Of a DNA stretch of 64,000 nt, positions 23,991-36,261 are shown in pieces. Each line of letters opens with the position of its first letter. Within the stretch, counting starts at the first letter, position 1. A program made the position numbers and the translations under genes. The notes beneath the pieces were generated by a model. That model was not told the origin of the DNA. It saw only the letters and a program-made list of their open reading frames with translations, and ran no database searches. The stretch lies in NCBI GenBank assembly GCA_028571685.1, contig CM053140.1, forward strand, positions 146,615,701 through 146,679,700. The letters run 5' to 3'. This DNA comes from Heterohyrax brucei. Taxonomy: Eukaryota > Chordata > Mammalia > Hyracoidea > Procaviidae.

Positions 23991-24140
23991 AAACCAACCC
24001 AAACCAACCCAAACCAACCCAAACCAACCCAAACCAAACCAAACCAAACCAAACCAAACCAAACCAAACCAAACCAAACCAAACCCAACCCAACCCAACC
24101 CAACCCAACCCAACCCAACCCAACCCAACCCAACCCAACC
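23991..24140. repeat. Compound pentanucleotide array in a SINE tail
   Basis: Three uninterrupted blocks: four AAACCAACCC decamers (23991-24030), eleven AAACC units (24031-24085) and eleven CAACC units (24086-24140). The block boundaries are exact. It abuts the 3' end of the minus-strand AfroSINE at 24141, whose tail is normally GGGTTTGGTTT, so the array is best read as expansion of that tail. On the minus strand the last block is eleven tandem GGGTT-type units, a G-quadruplex-capable sequence. Long open frames through it are repeat artefacts. Confidence 0.95.
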
Positions 24141-24335
24141 CATTGCAGTCAAGTCAGTGCCGACTCGCAGTGACCCTATAGGACAGAGTAGAACTACACC
24201 ACAGAGTTTCCAAGGCTGTAAATCTTTACGAGATCAGACAACCACGTCTTTTTCCCGTGGAGCTGCTGGTGCATTCAAACTGCCAGTCTTTCAGATAGCA
24301 GCTGGACGCTTTAACCACTATACCACTAGAGCTCT
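24141..24335 (-). mobile_element. AfroSINE (long variant)
   Basis: Reverse copy from the 3' end (ATTGCAGTCAAGTCAGTGCC) to TTTAACCACTATACCACTAG. It carries the extra central block with ATCAGACAACCACGTCTTTTTCCC and GGAGCTGCTGGTGC that shorter copies lack. Its tail is the pentanucleotide array. Confidence 0.85.
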
Positions 24336-25429
24336 GTTTCCACTCCTGAGACTTTTACTGAGACTTCAGGTGCTTGTAGGAAATGAATTTACAAATTTTC
24401 CACACATTCTGTCTCTTTTATCCTGATGCAATTGCTAGATCTTCTAGTCTCTTTCACCCAGACCGTCGGTTCCTTGCTGATGTGTTGTCTGCAGCCCATG
24501 GTCACTCATTTTGAAAAGGCCTTTGGATGCCTTGCTTCCATGCTCTTTGCCTTAGTTTTGCTTTGCCAGCTCCCAGTCTTGTACCTTCTTGTTAGGTGGT
24601 TTCATGCGCTAGTTTACTGGGAAGATTGCAGCATCCTTTGCCCCTCCCTGCTGTACACTTTGCTGTGACCCACACCACCTGCTCCGGGCATTTGCCTGTG
24701 GATGCCTGCTCTGCCTGGGTTGATAACTACTGCTATAAGACCTTGTGGAGGTACCATCACCTTTGAGAAGTATCTCCGGTCATTATAGGGTGGGTGAAGG
24801 CATCACCCTTGTTGTCTCCTAATTCTTGATGCATATCTTGGTCATTGATGAATTATCTGTTTGCACCTGTCTCTTTTACTAGATATAAATTTCTAGAGGT
24901 TGAAAGAGTTGTATCTCTTTGTGTATCCAGTGCCCCAGCAAGAGGTTACCAAGCAGACAGAAGCTTCTGTTGACCTTTTTGTGATCCCCTTGACATACAG
25001 ATCAACTTTTATCCTTTAGTCTTTAGTGGTTTTAGACCTGAGTGTGTATCTCCTTGCTGTAGGCTGATTTCTTAGTCCTTGGCTGTCCAGCTTTTGCCTT
25101 CTCTCTTCTGCTAAAAACTGTTGTCATGGTATCTGAATGCCAGATCTTACGGCGTTTGCTTGGTGTGCAAACTCTTCTGCCTGTCCGAATAATTTGGCAC
25201 TGTTTTAATGAATAACTCCTTTTTGAGATTCTCGTGTGTTTTCACAACTCTTTTGCCAAAGCCAGGTGCCATCGAGGCATGTATTATGTTCTAATTTGGA
25301 GGTTTTTATTTCTTTCAGTAAAATTATGAAGCTTTTTTCCCCCTTATTCTATGTGTTATATAGATAGGTACTATTTTGCAGTACAGTCATTCCAAACCCA
25401 AATTCCTTATTTTTTATGTCAAAAGATAT

Positions 25430-25990
25430 TTTTTCTTTTTGTATGATATACATTTTTGAGATTAGGTGAAAAGCTACAATCTAAGTCAATTTGCCGTACA
25501 AAACCGTGAACACCAACCTCTCCACAGCTCTGTCTGCTCTCCTCACCCTGTGACAGCACACTCTTCTTTTCTGCTGTTTACTTCCTATTCCACTCAACCA
25601 ACACTGTCCCCTGCTCTTCACCCTCTTCTCTGCCCTCTAAAAAGAAACCAGTAGGACAGTCTCATGTATATATTAAACCATAAAGTACACACATCACCTG
25701 CATCACTCAGTGTCCCCAGGTCCAGTCCATTCTTTGAAGTGTTGGCTTCAGTACTGGTTTCGGCTCTGGGCTAGCAGTAAGTTTAGGGGTCATATTCTCA
25801 GGGGACCCTTAAGATTGTCAGACCATCAAGTCTGGTCTTTTAATAGCATTCTAGATATGCACATCACTTTCTCTCATGCTGTGTCAGGGACTCTACATTG
25901 TGTTCCCTGTCAGGGCTGTCTTTGGTGGTGGCCAGGCATCATCTAGTTCCTCTATTATCCGGCTGATGTAGAATCCCAATCTTGTGGATC
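25430..25990 (-). repeat. Unnamed retroposon-like repeat
   Basis: Reverse copy: ATTAGGTGAAAAGCTACAAT, CTGTGACAGCACACTCTTC, CAACCAACACTGTCCCC, GTCAGACCATCAAGTCTGG, TCCCTGTCAGGGCTGTC and TGGCCAGGCATCATCTAG. It lies immediately beside a second copy (26013-26560) in the same direction. Confidence 0.65.
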
Positions 25991-26012
25991 CTTCTATCTC
26001 CTGGGCTCATTT

Positions 26013-26560
26013 TTTTAAAAAAATATTTTTTAATATGAATTAAGAACAATTTTACAGTCTGAATCATGTTGCTATATAACACCCAGAACTTTCACTGCTA
26101 TTCTATTCTAGCTCCCCCTACTTCCTGCATTAGCGCATTTCCCCTTTTGTTTGGAATGTCCTGAGACCTTTTGATCAAGGTCTGGCTCCCCTTATGCAAT
26201 CAACTCGGCTCCAGCAAAGAGCCTTTCAGACAACCCTGTGTACATGTTTAAAGGTTTGTTCACCTCCAGTATCACTTTATGTGTTGTATAATCCAGGTCA
26301 ATCTTTGTCTGGGGAGCTGGCCCTGGTGCTGGATGCAATCTGGGATTAGAGAGTCCGGGGGCCATGCTCCCAGGGGGCCCTCCGTTCAGGAGGACCATGA
26401 AGTGTGGTCATTTGGTAAAGTTCTGGCTCTGCCATCTACTCAATTACCCGCTGTGTCTGAAGCTCCATTCTGCATACCCCATCTGGGCTGTTATTTGTCG
26501 TGGCTGGGCACCATCTAGTTCTTGTGCTCCCATGCTGAAAAAGATATTTTTTCGAAGTGA
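26013..26560 (-). repeat. Unnamed retroposon-like repeat, second in head-to-tail pair
   Basis: A second reverse copy follows the first after about 20 bp. Shared landmarks are GAGAGTCCGGGGGCCATGCT, GGGGCCCTCCGTTC and CGTGGCTGGGCACCATCTAG. An A/T-rich tract at 26015-26036 marks its original 3' end. Divergence from the neighbour argues for two insertions rather than a recent duplication. Confidence 0.65.
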
Positions 26561-27107
26561 TGATCTGAGGTTGTGATTCATGGCCTTTTGTGTGTGTGTG
26601 TGTGTGTATGAGAGAGAGTATGCATTCTATTCCCAATGGCCTTAGTTTTAATTAGGTTGATTAGGATAAAAAAATGAGCCATCAAACTTCTGCTTAGATT
26701 AAAAAACTAAAACAAAAAACCACTACTGCCAGCAAAAAAGTCTGCTAAGCTATACTTAAAAAAATTGTAAGTAAGAATTATGTGTTAATAGGCTGTATTT
26801 TACTATTCCTGGCTAATAATTATTTTAATAGGAGAAGCAACTAAAAGAGGGAAGAGTTACTGAATTGAGTACAGTTTGGGAAACTGTGTATTGCTTAATG
26901 TAAAATGTCATCAGTGACTGATTTCTGCTAGAGCAGAAATTATTAATCTGTTATTTCAGGAAATCTATAAACCCATGAAATTACTCATAAAAATTTAGTG
27001 TGTGTTTATATTTTCTTGTAGGAGGATTCATGGTTTTTGTTTTTTTTAATCAGATGTTCCAAGGTGTACTTGGCACAGAAAATGCTAAGATCTTTGGGCC
27101 AGAATAT

Positions 27108-27310
27108 AGCTGGTGCCATCAAATCAATTCCCACTCATAGTGATAGGTTGCCCCGTAGGTTTTCAAGGAGTGACTAATGGATTCAAACTGCCAACCTTTT
27201 GGCTAGCAGGGAAACTCTTAATCACTGTGCTACTAAAACCAAAAAAGAACCCTACTGCCATCGAGTCAGATCCAACTCACAGCTGCCCTAGAGATACTGC
27301 ATTACTAGAG
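27108..27310 (-). mobile_element. Two adjoining AfroSINE pieces
   Basis: 27108-27235 is a reverse copy lacking its middle. A second, 3'-end fragment (GAACCCTACTGCCATCGAGT) starts at 27236, in the same direction. Confidence 0.75.
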
Positions 27311-29263
27311 TTTCAATATATAAGGTCTTCTAAAAGAGAAGACTACACTAATAAAAGACAGCGCAGTGGTATTTTAAAAACCAGGCATCGTCTCCAAATT
27401 TATGTCAGTTAAAAAAACTTTCAACTACTGATTTAATAACTGAACATTTAATGAATGTAATGTGATTAGATTGACTTTTCCTAAATTAAGTCAGTACAAG
27501 TTTTATTGTTGATTTCACTTTTCCTCGGAGAGAAATGAAATCTTAAGCTTTGGAGAAATATATCTAAAGAGCATCCCTGAAAAACAGGAACATTTTCTAG
27601 GACAGTGATTTTTTTTTTGTTTTCCTTTAATACCTGTTCTTATGAATCAGCAAAACAATTTCAGTAATCTTGAGGACTGTTTTAAGAAGATTGTAAAAGA
27701 ATATATGCAGATATGTAATTTTAAGTATTACAAAATATCCTGCCTAGCCATTCCAGGGTAAAAGGGGGAGGGGATGGGTACTAGGAAATGAACAATTACA
27801 TAAAATACTGGCAGTACCTGGCAGATGGTGGGGGCTCAGTGAGGGAGCCTTATTGTTGCTGAATGAATCAGTGCAGTAATCCTACCTGGTAACCAGGCAC
27901 CGGCTACAGTATCAGGTGGTAGTACACAAGAGCTCTTTTGATACAACAATTAGACCACCCTGGTATTGTAACTGCAAAAAAAACAGTGTGAGATTTCTTC
28001 ATGCAGCTATCTTGTTTCAGACCATGGACCTGAAGGAAAAAGCAAGCTGCATTCTACAGATAGTGGGTTAAAGAGGTAGTGGAGGCTTTTGGAAAAGTGT
28101 TAACATCTGTGGGAGCATACACAGAGTTTTCAAGGTGTGGACCCCTTAAGCCCATTCAGGAATCTGTCCTCCAACAACAGCAACTGCAATCTCCTTCTGT
28201 AGAGAATCCCCAAGTGCCTTCAGCTGTGTTTCCAGCATGATTGAAGAATCTCTGTGTGCAACTTTTCTCTGCCATTTTGTCTTGTACTTGAATCAAAGAT
28301 GCCGTTGAGTTGATGGAAATACATTAGGTTTTAAGCAAAATGGAAAATATGGAGATGCCTTCTGCTTTTTAAAGAAAGGATTCACCGTTCTTTTAATTAC
28401 TGTAGCTGTAAATAAAAATGTGGACCATATTTTGTTTCATACAGCCAAAGAAAATTTTCAAGAGTATCCCTTTCCTGAGACTTTTCGAGGTAAAACATGT
28501 AGAGGTTCCTGGCTGCTCACAGGAAGACTTGTTTATTTTATTGCTTTTGCAGTGAGATGACTACTGATTGCTATGGAGATGCTGATTGGTGCAGCCACTA
28601 CTGGGCTAGCCTAGTCACCTGTAAGAGAATGATGCTTTGGTCACCGTGGGGTCCCTGTGCCTTGATTTACTTAACCTGACCACCTCCATGGATGGCAGAG
28701 CTTGCTTGCTTATGGGTGTGCATGGGGTCTATTTTGTTTTTAAAGACTGTGTTATTCAGGCTGCACTAATGTGTTGCTTAGCTCAAACTGATTCACACAG
28801 TCTAATGAAGCAAGTAAACACAGTATTCTAACCATGTGATGCAAAGATTTTATTTTTAAGCATGGCAAACAACTTTACCTAAAGGTTGCAGGAAATCCGT
28901 GTTTCTTTAAATTGGCCATGAGAAGTCTTTTTGAGAAAGCTTTGAGCTTAATTATATCACTTTTTGTTGTTGAATGATTAGCAGTTTGTAGTTTCTTGAC
29001 CTACGTTGAACAAGTGCATGACTTGTATATGTCACCATAAGCCAAGAATATTGCCTGGGCTACTGATTGTTTGGGTAGCATGTCATCATTTTCATCTGTC
29101 ACTGAGTTATTATGGCTTGAATGCAACCTTTCACATATTTTTTTTTTATCCCAGGTGGAAAATGTTTGTGTGAGTTTACTGTCGTTATCTGTGTTATTCT
29201 GTTGTAGCAGTTAGTGTGCTTTGGTTTGCAAGTACCACCACGTATTTGCATGATACATTACAC

Positions 29264-29462
29264 AATTAAAGTGCTAGGCTGATAACCAAAAGGTCTACGG
29301 TTCAAACTCACCTGTCTCTCACAGGGAGACAAATGTGGTACGTCTCTGCTCCCGTAAAGATTTATAGCTTTAGAAACCCTGAGCGGCAGACCACTCTGTC
29401 CTTTAGGATTGGTATGAGTTGGAATCAATTTGATGGCTGTCGGTTTGGTTGGGTTTGGTTTT
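29264..29462 (+). mobile_element. AfroSINE, long variant
   Basis: Forward: GATAACCAAAAGGTCTACGG, TCTGCTCCCGTAAAGATTTA, tail with GGTTTGGTTGGGTTTGGTTT, the same tail motif that expanded at 23991-24140. Confidence 0.88.
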
Positions 29463-29566
29463 ATTACACACTTATCTTGATTTACATAAGGAGTTGTAAA
29501 ATTTTGACTCTCAGGTAAGCTGTGCAGATCTGTGAATTGCTCTAGGTTTGATGATGATAGTTGATA

Positions 29567-29727
29567 AAAAACAAAAACAAACCAGCTGCTACTGTGTTGA
29601 TTCCAACTCGTAGTGACCCTATAGAATAGAACTGTCCTTTAAGATTTCCAGGGAGTGCCTGGTGGATTTAAATTGCTGTCCTTCTGGTTAGCAGCCATAG
29701 CACTTATCCACTGTGCCACCAGGCTTG
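29567..29727 (-). mobile_element. AfroSINE
   Basis: Reverse: TGACCCTATAGAATAGAACT, GGTTAGCAGCCATAGCACTT. Opposed to the copy at 29264, about 100 bp apart. Confidence 0.88.
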
Positions 29728-30674
29728 GTATAGGCAATAGTAAATTCCATTTCTTGTCTTGTTAAAAATGAACCATTGATTGTATGTGTAATTAGGATAA
29801 TTCCATTGGTGCTTGCTGTCCTGTGAGTACATCTGTATGTGGTTATTCTCTTCATTTTTTTAATAAGCTTTGGCCAATACTTTGTCTTAGTTTATCATCA
29901 TGTATTCATTAGACTGTGAGTGCTTGTGAGACTAGGTGTAGGCTCCCCTACACTTGACCTCTGACTTGCTTAGCTCGGTCTCCATACATGATGGCTGCTT
30001 AACACATGCTGATAGAATGCCTTGAGCTGACTTCAGCCACAGTATCCAGGTACCCAGACTGAGCAAACTGGTCACTTGTGGGCTGCGTTCAGTCTAGAGA
30101 ACGCTTTGCTGGGAATAATCTCTGTTTTACAAAATTCAAATGCGTAGTCAGCATCTACACTTCATGAAAATGTTCACACAATTCTGAATTTCTGGCTTCT
30201 CTTAAGTATTGCAGTGTCTGGCAATTCTGAGTTCAGATTCCTGCATGGGAGCAGCTAAGTGGTGCCATCTGCTTGGCATAGGGCATGTTTCTCTGGCTTG
30301 CCAACTGGCCCGCTCCAAATTCCTGGAACTCCTGAGAACTCTGAATCTGGAATCTCTGAAATAACCCAATTTAAGGCAGTGTAGTCATTGAATCGCTAAA
30401 GTAACATGTTCCTAAGATGTTATCACCTGGAATGTATGAATTTACAAAAATTGTAGTATGGGTTTTCTGAAGAATCTAGGACAATGTATTTATTGTGGTA
30501 TGCTTTCCAAAGATATTTGGCATGATTTGGAGTTCTTTGATAAGAAAATTTAAAGGCCTTTTTGGTATTGCTTGACCAGATAGCATCTCAGGATCCATGT
30601 AGAACATTTCCAGGGGTGGAACCAGTGACATTTTTGTGCAGCTCTTCTCCAAAGTTTAGCGGTGCCTTAAAAAA

Positions 30675-30845
30675 GTGCTATACTTTGAGGTGTGGACCCT
30701 GGACCAGCAGTTTGAACGTCACAGGGAATCTTGTTAGAAATCCAGATTCTTGGGGCCTGCTGCACTGAATCAGAAAGTCTTGAATTTGGGCTCAACAAGC
30801 AGTATTTTAATAACTTCTCCAAGTGATTCTGAAACACTGTCTTAG
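30675..30845 (+). repeat. MER5A-like hAT fossil
   Basis: Forward: GTGTGGACCCTGGACCAGCA, TTGTTAGAAATCCAGATTCT, CACTGAATCAGAAAGTCT, CCAAGTGATTCTGAAACAC, in the MER5A order. Confidence 0.75.
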
Positions 30846-30973
30846 AATGAAATATAATACAGTAATAAAATATGATACGGTTTAAATTTAGATGTTTTGT
30901 TTTTCCTGAAAAGTTTTTGTAACACTGAATAATTTAGCATGAGAATTGTTGTAATTCTCAACCTGAACCTTGT

Positions 30974-31108
30974 TAACCCACTGCTGTCAGGTTGATTCTG
31001 ACTCGTAACAACTCTGTAGGACAGAGTAGAAATGCCCTCTAGAGTTTCTAAGGAGCGCTCTTTTGGATAGCAGGTGTAGCACTTAACCACTGTGCTGCCA
31101 GGATTTTC
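30974..31108 (-). mobile_element. AfroSINE with internal deletion
   Basis: Reverse: CTGTAGGACAGAGTAGAAAT, then AGGAGCGCTCTTTTGGATAG with roughly 20 bp lost. Confidence 0.85.
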
Positions 31109-32008
31109 TGAACCTTGTTAGGCCCTTATAATTGAGATTTAGACGTATCAGCAAGCTTAGTGAGAGAGTTCTGAATTCCTCGCGGCCTGTTGTGCTTGCC
31201 ACGTAAGTGTTCATACAGCCTTCTCTGGCTCTTGGTTTCTGTTTTTCTGGTAAGCACAGTGTGCTCACTGCATCTCAGCTGTCCCTGGGATCACTGGTCT
31301 GGGAGCCACTCTGGGTCCAATCAAATTGGACTCCACTGCCACTGTTAATTGTTGCTTTGGGAAACAGTGGAGTGTAGCAAGTGACCAATAAATGTTGGTT
31401 GCTCCTGCTGGTGCTGTTTTTACAGAGATGTGGTTTTATTCACTGAAGGGGGTCCATAAGGCTCTATACCCCACTTCCAAGATAAAAACCTAAAATGCAG
31501 GGTGAATTGTAGCCACAGGTTATGATTTGTAATGGCTAATGTGCTGAAGGCCTTGCTGCACGCAGGCAAATAGTCCCCAGGTCTCACTCTTCCTTCTGTG
31601 ACATTTTCTCCTTTGTAATTTATGAATATGATTTATTTGATTTTGCCAATTTCTAAGTTTACTTTGCTGTTGTATGCAGTGTTCCTATGTTATCTGAGTT
31701 GCTAATGTAAAGCAAAAAGAATCTATAGAAGAATAGGTAGCTCACTCAAAGCCAGAGGCATTGCTCTGGCTTTGTGTTTTCCTTAAAGGACTTGGCCGGC
31801 ATACCTGACCCCTGAGACAGACAGACCAGAGTGAGGAAGAGACAGCTGTTGAATGATGAGGCGTAGTATTCTCCTGGCATTAGGGCAGAATTCGACAAAG
31901 TATCTGTTGAGCTCATTCGTTCAGTAGAGCCTTATTGTCTCCAAACACTGCCTTTTTACCCCTGCATGGTGAAGTTCTTCTGTGAAAGAGCTTGAGGTTA
32001 ATTCTCTA

Positions 32009-32271
32009 AAAACCAACCAACCAACTAGCCCAACCAACCCAGCAAACTCAGCCAATCCAGCCAACCAAGTAAATAAAACAAAACAAACCAAAACAAATAA
32101 ACAAAGAAAAAAACCAAACCCACTGACATCAGATCAGTGTCATCTCATAGTGACCCCATAGGGCAGAGTAGAACTCTTCCATAGAGGTTCCAGGAGTGCC
32201 TGGCAAATCTGAACTGCCAGCTCTCTGATTAGCAGGTGTAGCACTTAACCACTATATTACCACAGTTTCCA
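32009..32271 (-). mobile_element. AfroSINE with long degenerate CCAA/AAAC tail
   Basis: The SINE body is 32115-32271 (GGGCAGAGTAGAACTCTTCC). The 100 bp before it are CCAAC, CCAGC and AAAC-type units, an imperfect version of the array at 23991-24140. Confidence 0.85.
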
Positions 32272-32359
32272 ATCCTCTAAATGTTCCTCTAAAGATCTTT
32301 TAGTCATCAGTGCCTCCACTGGTTAGTAGTATTATTTCTTAGGATGCTCTGATATATAA

Positions 32360-32519
32360 TGGAAACCCAGGTAGCATAGGTGTGAAGTGCTACTGCTGCT
32401 AACCAAAAGATCAGCAGTTCACATCCACCAGGTGGCCCTTGGAAACTATGAGGCAGTTCTACTCCGTTCTGTAGGGTCGCTATGAGTCAGAATCGGCTCG
32501 GCAGCAATGGGTTTGTTTT
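32360..32519 (+). mobile_element. AfroSINE
   Basis: Forward: AACCCAGGTAGCATAGGTGT head, GTCGCTATGAGTCAGAATCG tail. Opposed to the copy ending at 32271. Confidence 0.9.
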
Positions 32520-33455
32520 CTTAGTTTATGGTATATAATATGCATTCCTTTTTAAAGGCAGGAGTATATTTAACTTTTGGAAAAAAAATCAAAAGGTTTT
32601 TATGTCTCAGCCCCAGTTATGTAAAGACATCAGTCAACCAGTTGATAGAATGTCTTGTTTTCCCTGAAAATTTTCATCCAGTATCAGAATCAGTATTCTG
32701 TTGAACAGCGTTGCCAGTTCACTGGTGTAAAACTGTCAGACAGAAGAATGGCCTGTGATGGGAGGCCTGATAAGTTGGGACAAGGCCTATGATGTCTTAA
32801 GACTTTCTCCGTTATGATTCACTATGAAGTAGTTTTGATTTCTTGTGAAAGAATTCAAACCTTGATCTTGGAGATACTGGCTGAGCTTCACTAAGCAGAA
32901 GATCATTTCTTGACGCTGGTGCTTTCGAGACTTAAAATTAAGAAAACATTTGAATTCTAAAAACATTGAAACCAGGTAAATTTTGCAAGCTTTCATATCT
33001 TTCTTAAAAATCGGGGAGGAAGTGCTCATTAAGAAAATGAAAACATAAATCAGTGATGTTAATTCCCTGTAGGCAGCTTCCCATAGGAACTTATTAAAAG
33101 ATTTTTAGTTTCTAGATGGATTTTGTGAAGAATATTCTTCACTGGTAATCATTTCTGAAAACCTCTAATGTTAAAAAAAATAAAATTCTTAAAATGTCAA
33201 TTTGTATAATATTTACTTAATTTTTTTTTTTTTTTTAAAGGATATGGAATGAGAAATGTTTCCCTCAGAGTTCTGTGCTCTAGCTTCCTGGTTTCTGTCC
33301 CAGGATAATCTCCACCTTCTGTATACTTTAAAATGAGAGAGACCAAAACAAAAACTGAGCATAAGTGATGACAGCACAGCAATATCAGGTTCTCATCTTT
33401 GGAGGGTAGATTGATCACATGGATAACAGTGCCACATTGTTAAGTGATAACCACC

Positions 33456-33620
33456 CCAAATAACCAAATGTCTTGCTGTCGAGTCAATTCTGACTCATAC
33501 AGACTCTGTAGGACAGAGTAGAACTGCTCCATAGTTTCCAAGGAGCGCCTGGTGGATTTGAACTGCCAAGCTCTTGGTTGGCAGATGTAGCACCTAACTA
33601 TTATGCCACCCGGATTTCCT
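33456..33620 (-). mobile_element. AfroSINE
   Basis: Reverse, well preserved: TTGCTGTCGAGTCAATTCTG, AAGGAGCGCCTGGTGGATTT, ATTATGCCACCCGGATTTCC. Confidence 0.9.
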
Positions 33621-35348
33621 AGTAAATGATAGTAGCTTTTTAATGGAACATAAATTCTTTGTAGAAAAGAGCATATTAAGGCAGATCAACAAACTCGAGG
33701 TTTGGTTGTTGATACTTTCTTCCCTACAGCTGTTTTGGGGAACCAGAAATGTAAATAGTGGGGGGACTGGAGCCAGAAGAGCTGTCAAGTTATTGATGTT
33801 CTGTGCAACGATAATGTTAATGGGATATGGCCTATATAAGGCAGTCTTTAGAAATTGGGATTCAAAGATTATAAAAGGAGCTTAGGTTTTAAGAGCCTTT
33901 AGGTAAACCAAACAACTTATTTATGGAGAACAGTAAATGATAAAATTAAACACACTGGCAAACACACAAATAAAAATATAAAATTGAAAGGAGAAATATC
34001 CAGGTAGGCAGTAGTTGCACATTGAAAAAGCAAAGAGACAAGTGTTAGCACCACTGATAGTGACTCCTGAAGTCTTGAGAGACCTGCACTGCATACACTT
34101 GACTGAGCTAAACTGAATAAAACATGTTATACTTTCCTTCCCCTACCCACTTTATTTCTTCTTCTTGTTCGTTGCTAATGAGTCAATTCCAAGTTGTAGT
34201 ATTTTAGTCAGCAAATAAGGACGTTGGTAATTAGAGACTGTTTTTGAAGTAAATAGTAGTTTTTAAAAGTTTAGTTAAGAAGGACAAATACTATACCATT
34301 TTCAGAAAATGTGACTGTTGATTATCAATGAAATGCATGCTTGAAATGGAGGGGTGAGGGTTTCCAGGCTCTGCTGGGATACACAATAGCTATATTGTGA
34401 AAGAGCTTTTTTTCCTTGCAGAAAATAGCAGGGCAAAGAAAGGTATATGCTTGAGTTCTGTTTACAGTTTTAAAAGAGTTCTACAAGCAGGGATTGTCTG
34501 TGAGTTCTGAATTATAGTCAGTGTGAATGTATGTGCATGTACTGCTGTGCCTGTATTTTTTGTCTAAATATTAGAGATATTTTGAAGTATGAATAAATTG
34601 TGCAGATTTTATTAACTTGCATTAGCGTTTCCCTTTTCCTGATAATTCATTTTTGTTTTATTTGATTTCATTTTAACAGATCTTTCTATTTGCATATTTC
34701 TTTTCATGTTCTTTAGCATGTATACAGGATATCATTTTGCTTATTTTGGAGTTAGTGAAATAATTGAGCATGCAGCATATTGCCTGGCATACAGCAGATG
34801 CTTAATTACGTTTGAACTTATGAATGTAATATGGCTGATTTGTATTATATTAAAATAGTGTCTGATACTCTTTCGATAGTTCATCTTTTCTCAGGCATTT
34901 ATTTTCAGATGGACTGGTTGACACATTTAAATGGAAATTGTGTAATATGAAGAGTGCAGTAGATACTTCTTGGAGTGGAGTTGGGGTGTAGGGAGTGAAA
35001 AAGAGTGAATGGACTTTACGTATGAGATCAAGTTTGTTGAAGAGAACAAGTCTTCAAAAATGGTTTCTGCTCGTAGAGATTTCAGTAATTTAATTATTCA
35101 CCATTACACCAATCTCTTTTCCTGGAGAGAAATGTATTTGCTATACTGTCAGCTCTTATATCATGACTGAGTTACAGAAAGCCTGAGCTGGTAACTCCTT
35201 GCCCCCAAATGTTCTTGCCTAAATGACATTTAAAGTTAATCTTCACTGATTGTGACATATCTTTGAGAGTTAAGAGATGAAGTTTATCTTCTTTATATGT
35301 CAACATTTGTCTTAGTGGCTATGCTAACTCTCTTTCCTCTCTGTTTAG

Positions 35349-35471
<123 letters not shown>

Positions 35472-35849
35472 TAATCAGGGGGATGGTGGAGATTATTAGT
35501 AGTTTGGGAATCGATCTGGAATGGAAATTTCAGACTGTGTTGACTATTTAGTCTCTAGTAGCTTGTGAGAGCATCTTGGAAACACAGTGCATAGCTTTCT
35601 TCTAAAATTGTCTAGGCGTTATAGTAAAAAGAATACCCAGCAAAGATTTCAAGAAAAAAATATATCTATTTTGTATATATATTTATGATATTGAAGAAGA
35701 TAACGACTGTTGAGATAATCCTTTGCTTGGGTGGAGAGGAAATCCTAGATTGCATGGGAGAGGATTGATTTTTTTCTTTTCTAATAAATCCAGTCATTCA
35801 TCTGTCTCTTTTTTTCTTCCTTTCTCTCTCTCTCCTTCTTTCCTTTGCC

Positions 35850-36175
35850 TTTTTAAGCATCTCCTATATACCAAGCATTGTACTACAGTCTAGAAGCACA
35901 CAGGCAATTTTATATGGGTGAGAGGTTTGATAAAAATTAAGTTGCTATTTGTTATGGTAGGGATATGTACCCAGGAAGCAGTGACACAATGTGGTAGAAG
36001 GATGCTCTCTTTTGGAGTCAGTCAGGGAAGTATGTCTTCATTGGCCTTGAAGGATAATGGAGTATGCACCTGTTGGGGAGTAGAATATGGAAAATTAAAA
36101 AAGGAATTTGTAATAGTTAGGTATGACAGGTATAGAGTGTGGAAGTGGGGAAAGGTAGGCATGAGTCACCTTGGA
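35850..36175 (-). repeat. L2 LINE, 3' region
   Basis: Reverse L2: TCTCCTATATACCAAGCATT followed by TCAGGGAAGTATGTCTTCAT. Diverged. Confidence 0.5.
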
Positions 36176-36261
36176 GGAGTCACCTTGCAGGAGCTTACCC
36201 ATACCTGAGGCTAAGGAATGGGAGCTAACCAGACCAAGGGAGAACACCTATGGGGCTGATG

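Larger units (their letters stand above)
21364..35348 (+). other. CDC14A: CDC14A intron between exons A and B
   Basis: GT-AG intron of about 13.99 kb, starting gtaagta and ending in a pyrimidine-rich tract plus ctgtttag. It contains AfroSINEs, a pentanucleotide array, two tandem copies of the unnamed repeat (25430-26560) and a MER5A-like fossil. Stretches with nothing recognisable: 21364-21700, 21930-23650, 24340-24860, 24970-25425, 26640-27107, 27320-29263, 29730-30670, 31110-32000, 32520-33455 and 33625-35330. The segment at 28445-28490 is flanked by AG and GT and resembles an exon superficially, but I could not link it to any family. Confidence 0.85.

Noticed and set aside
24086-24140. Interstitial telomere or centromeric satellite
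   Set aside because: The unit is a pentamer (CAACC), not the vertebrate hexamer, and it grades into a SINE tail.
23695-24426. 243-residue open frame with long PNPTQPNPTQ repeats
   Set aside because: The frame runs through the pentanucleotide array and a reverse AfroSINE; pentamers keep all frames open. There is no start context, splice support or protein family.
28445-28490. Exon-like segment flanked by ACAG and GTAAAA
   Set aside because: Either reading gives only about 15 residues without family resemblance; chance AG...GT pairs are common.
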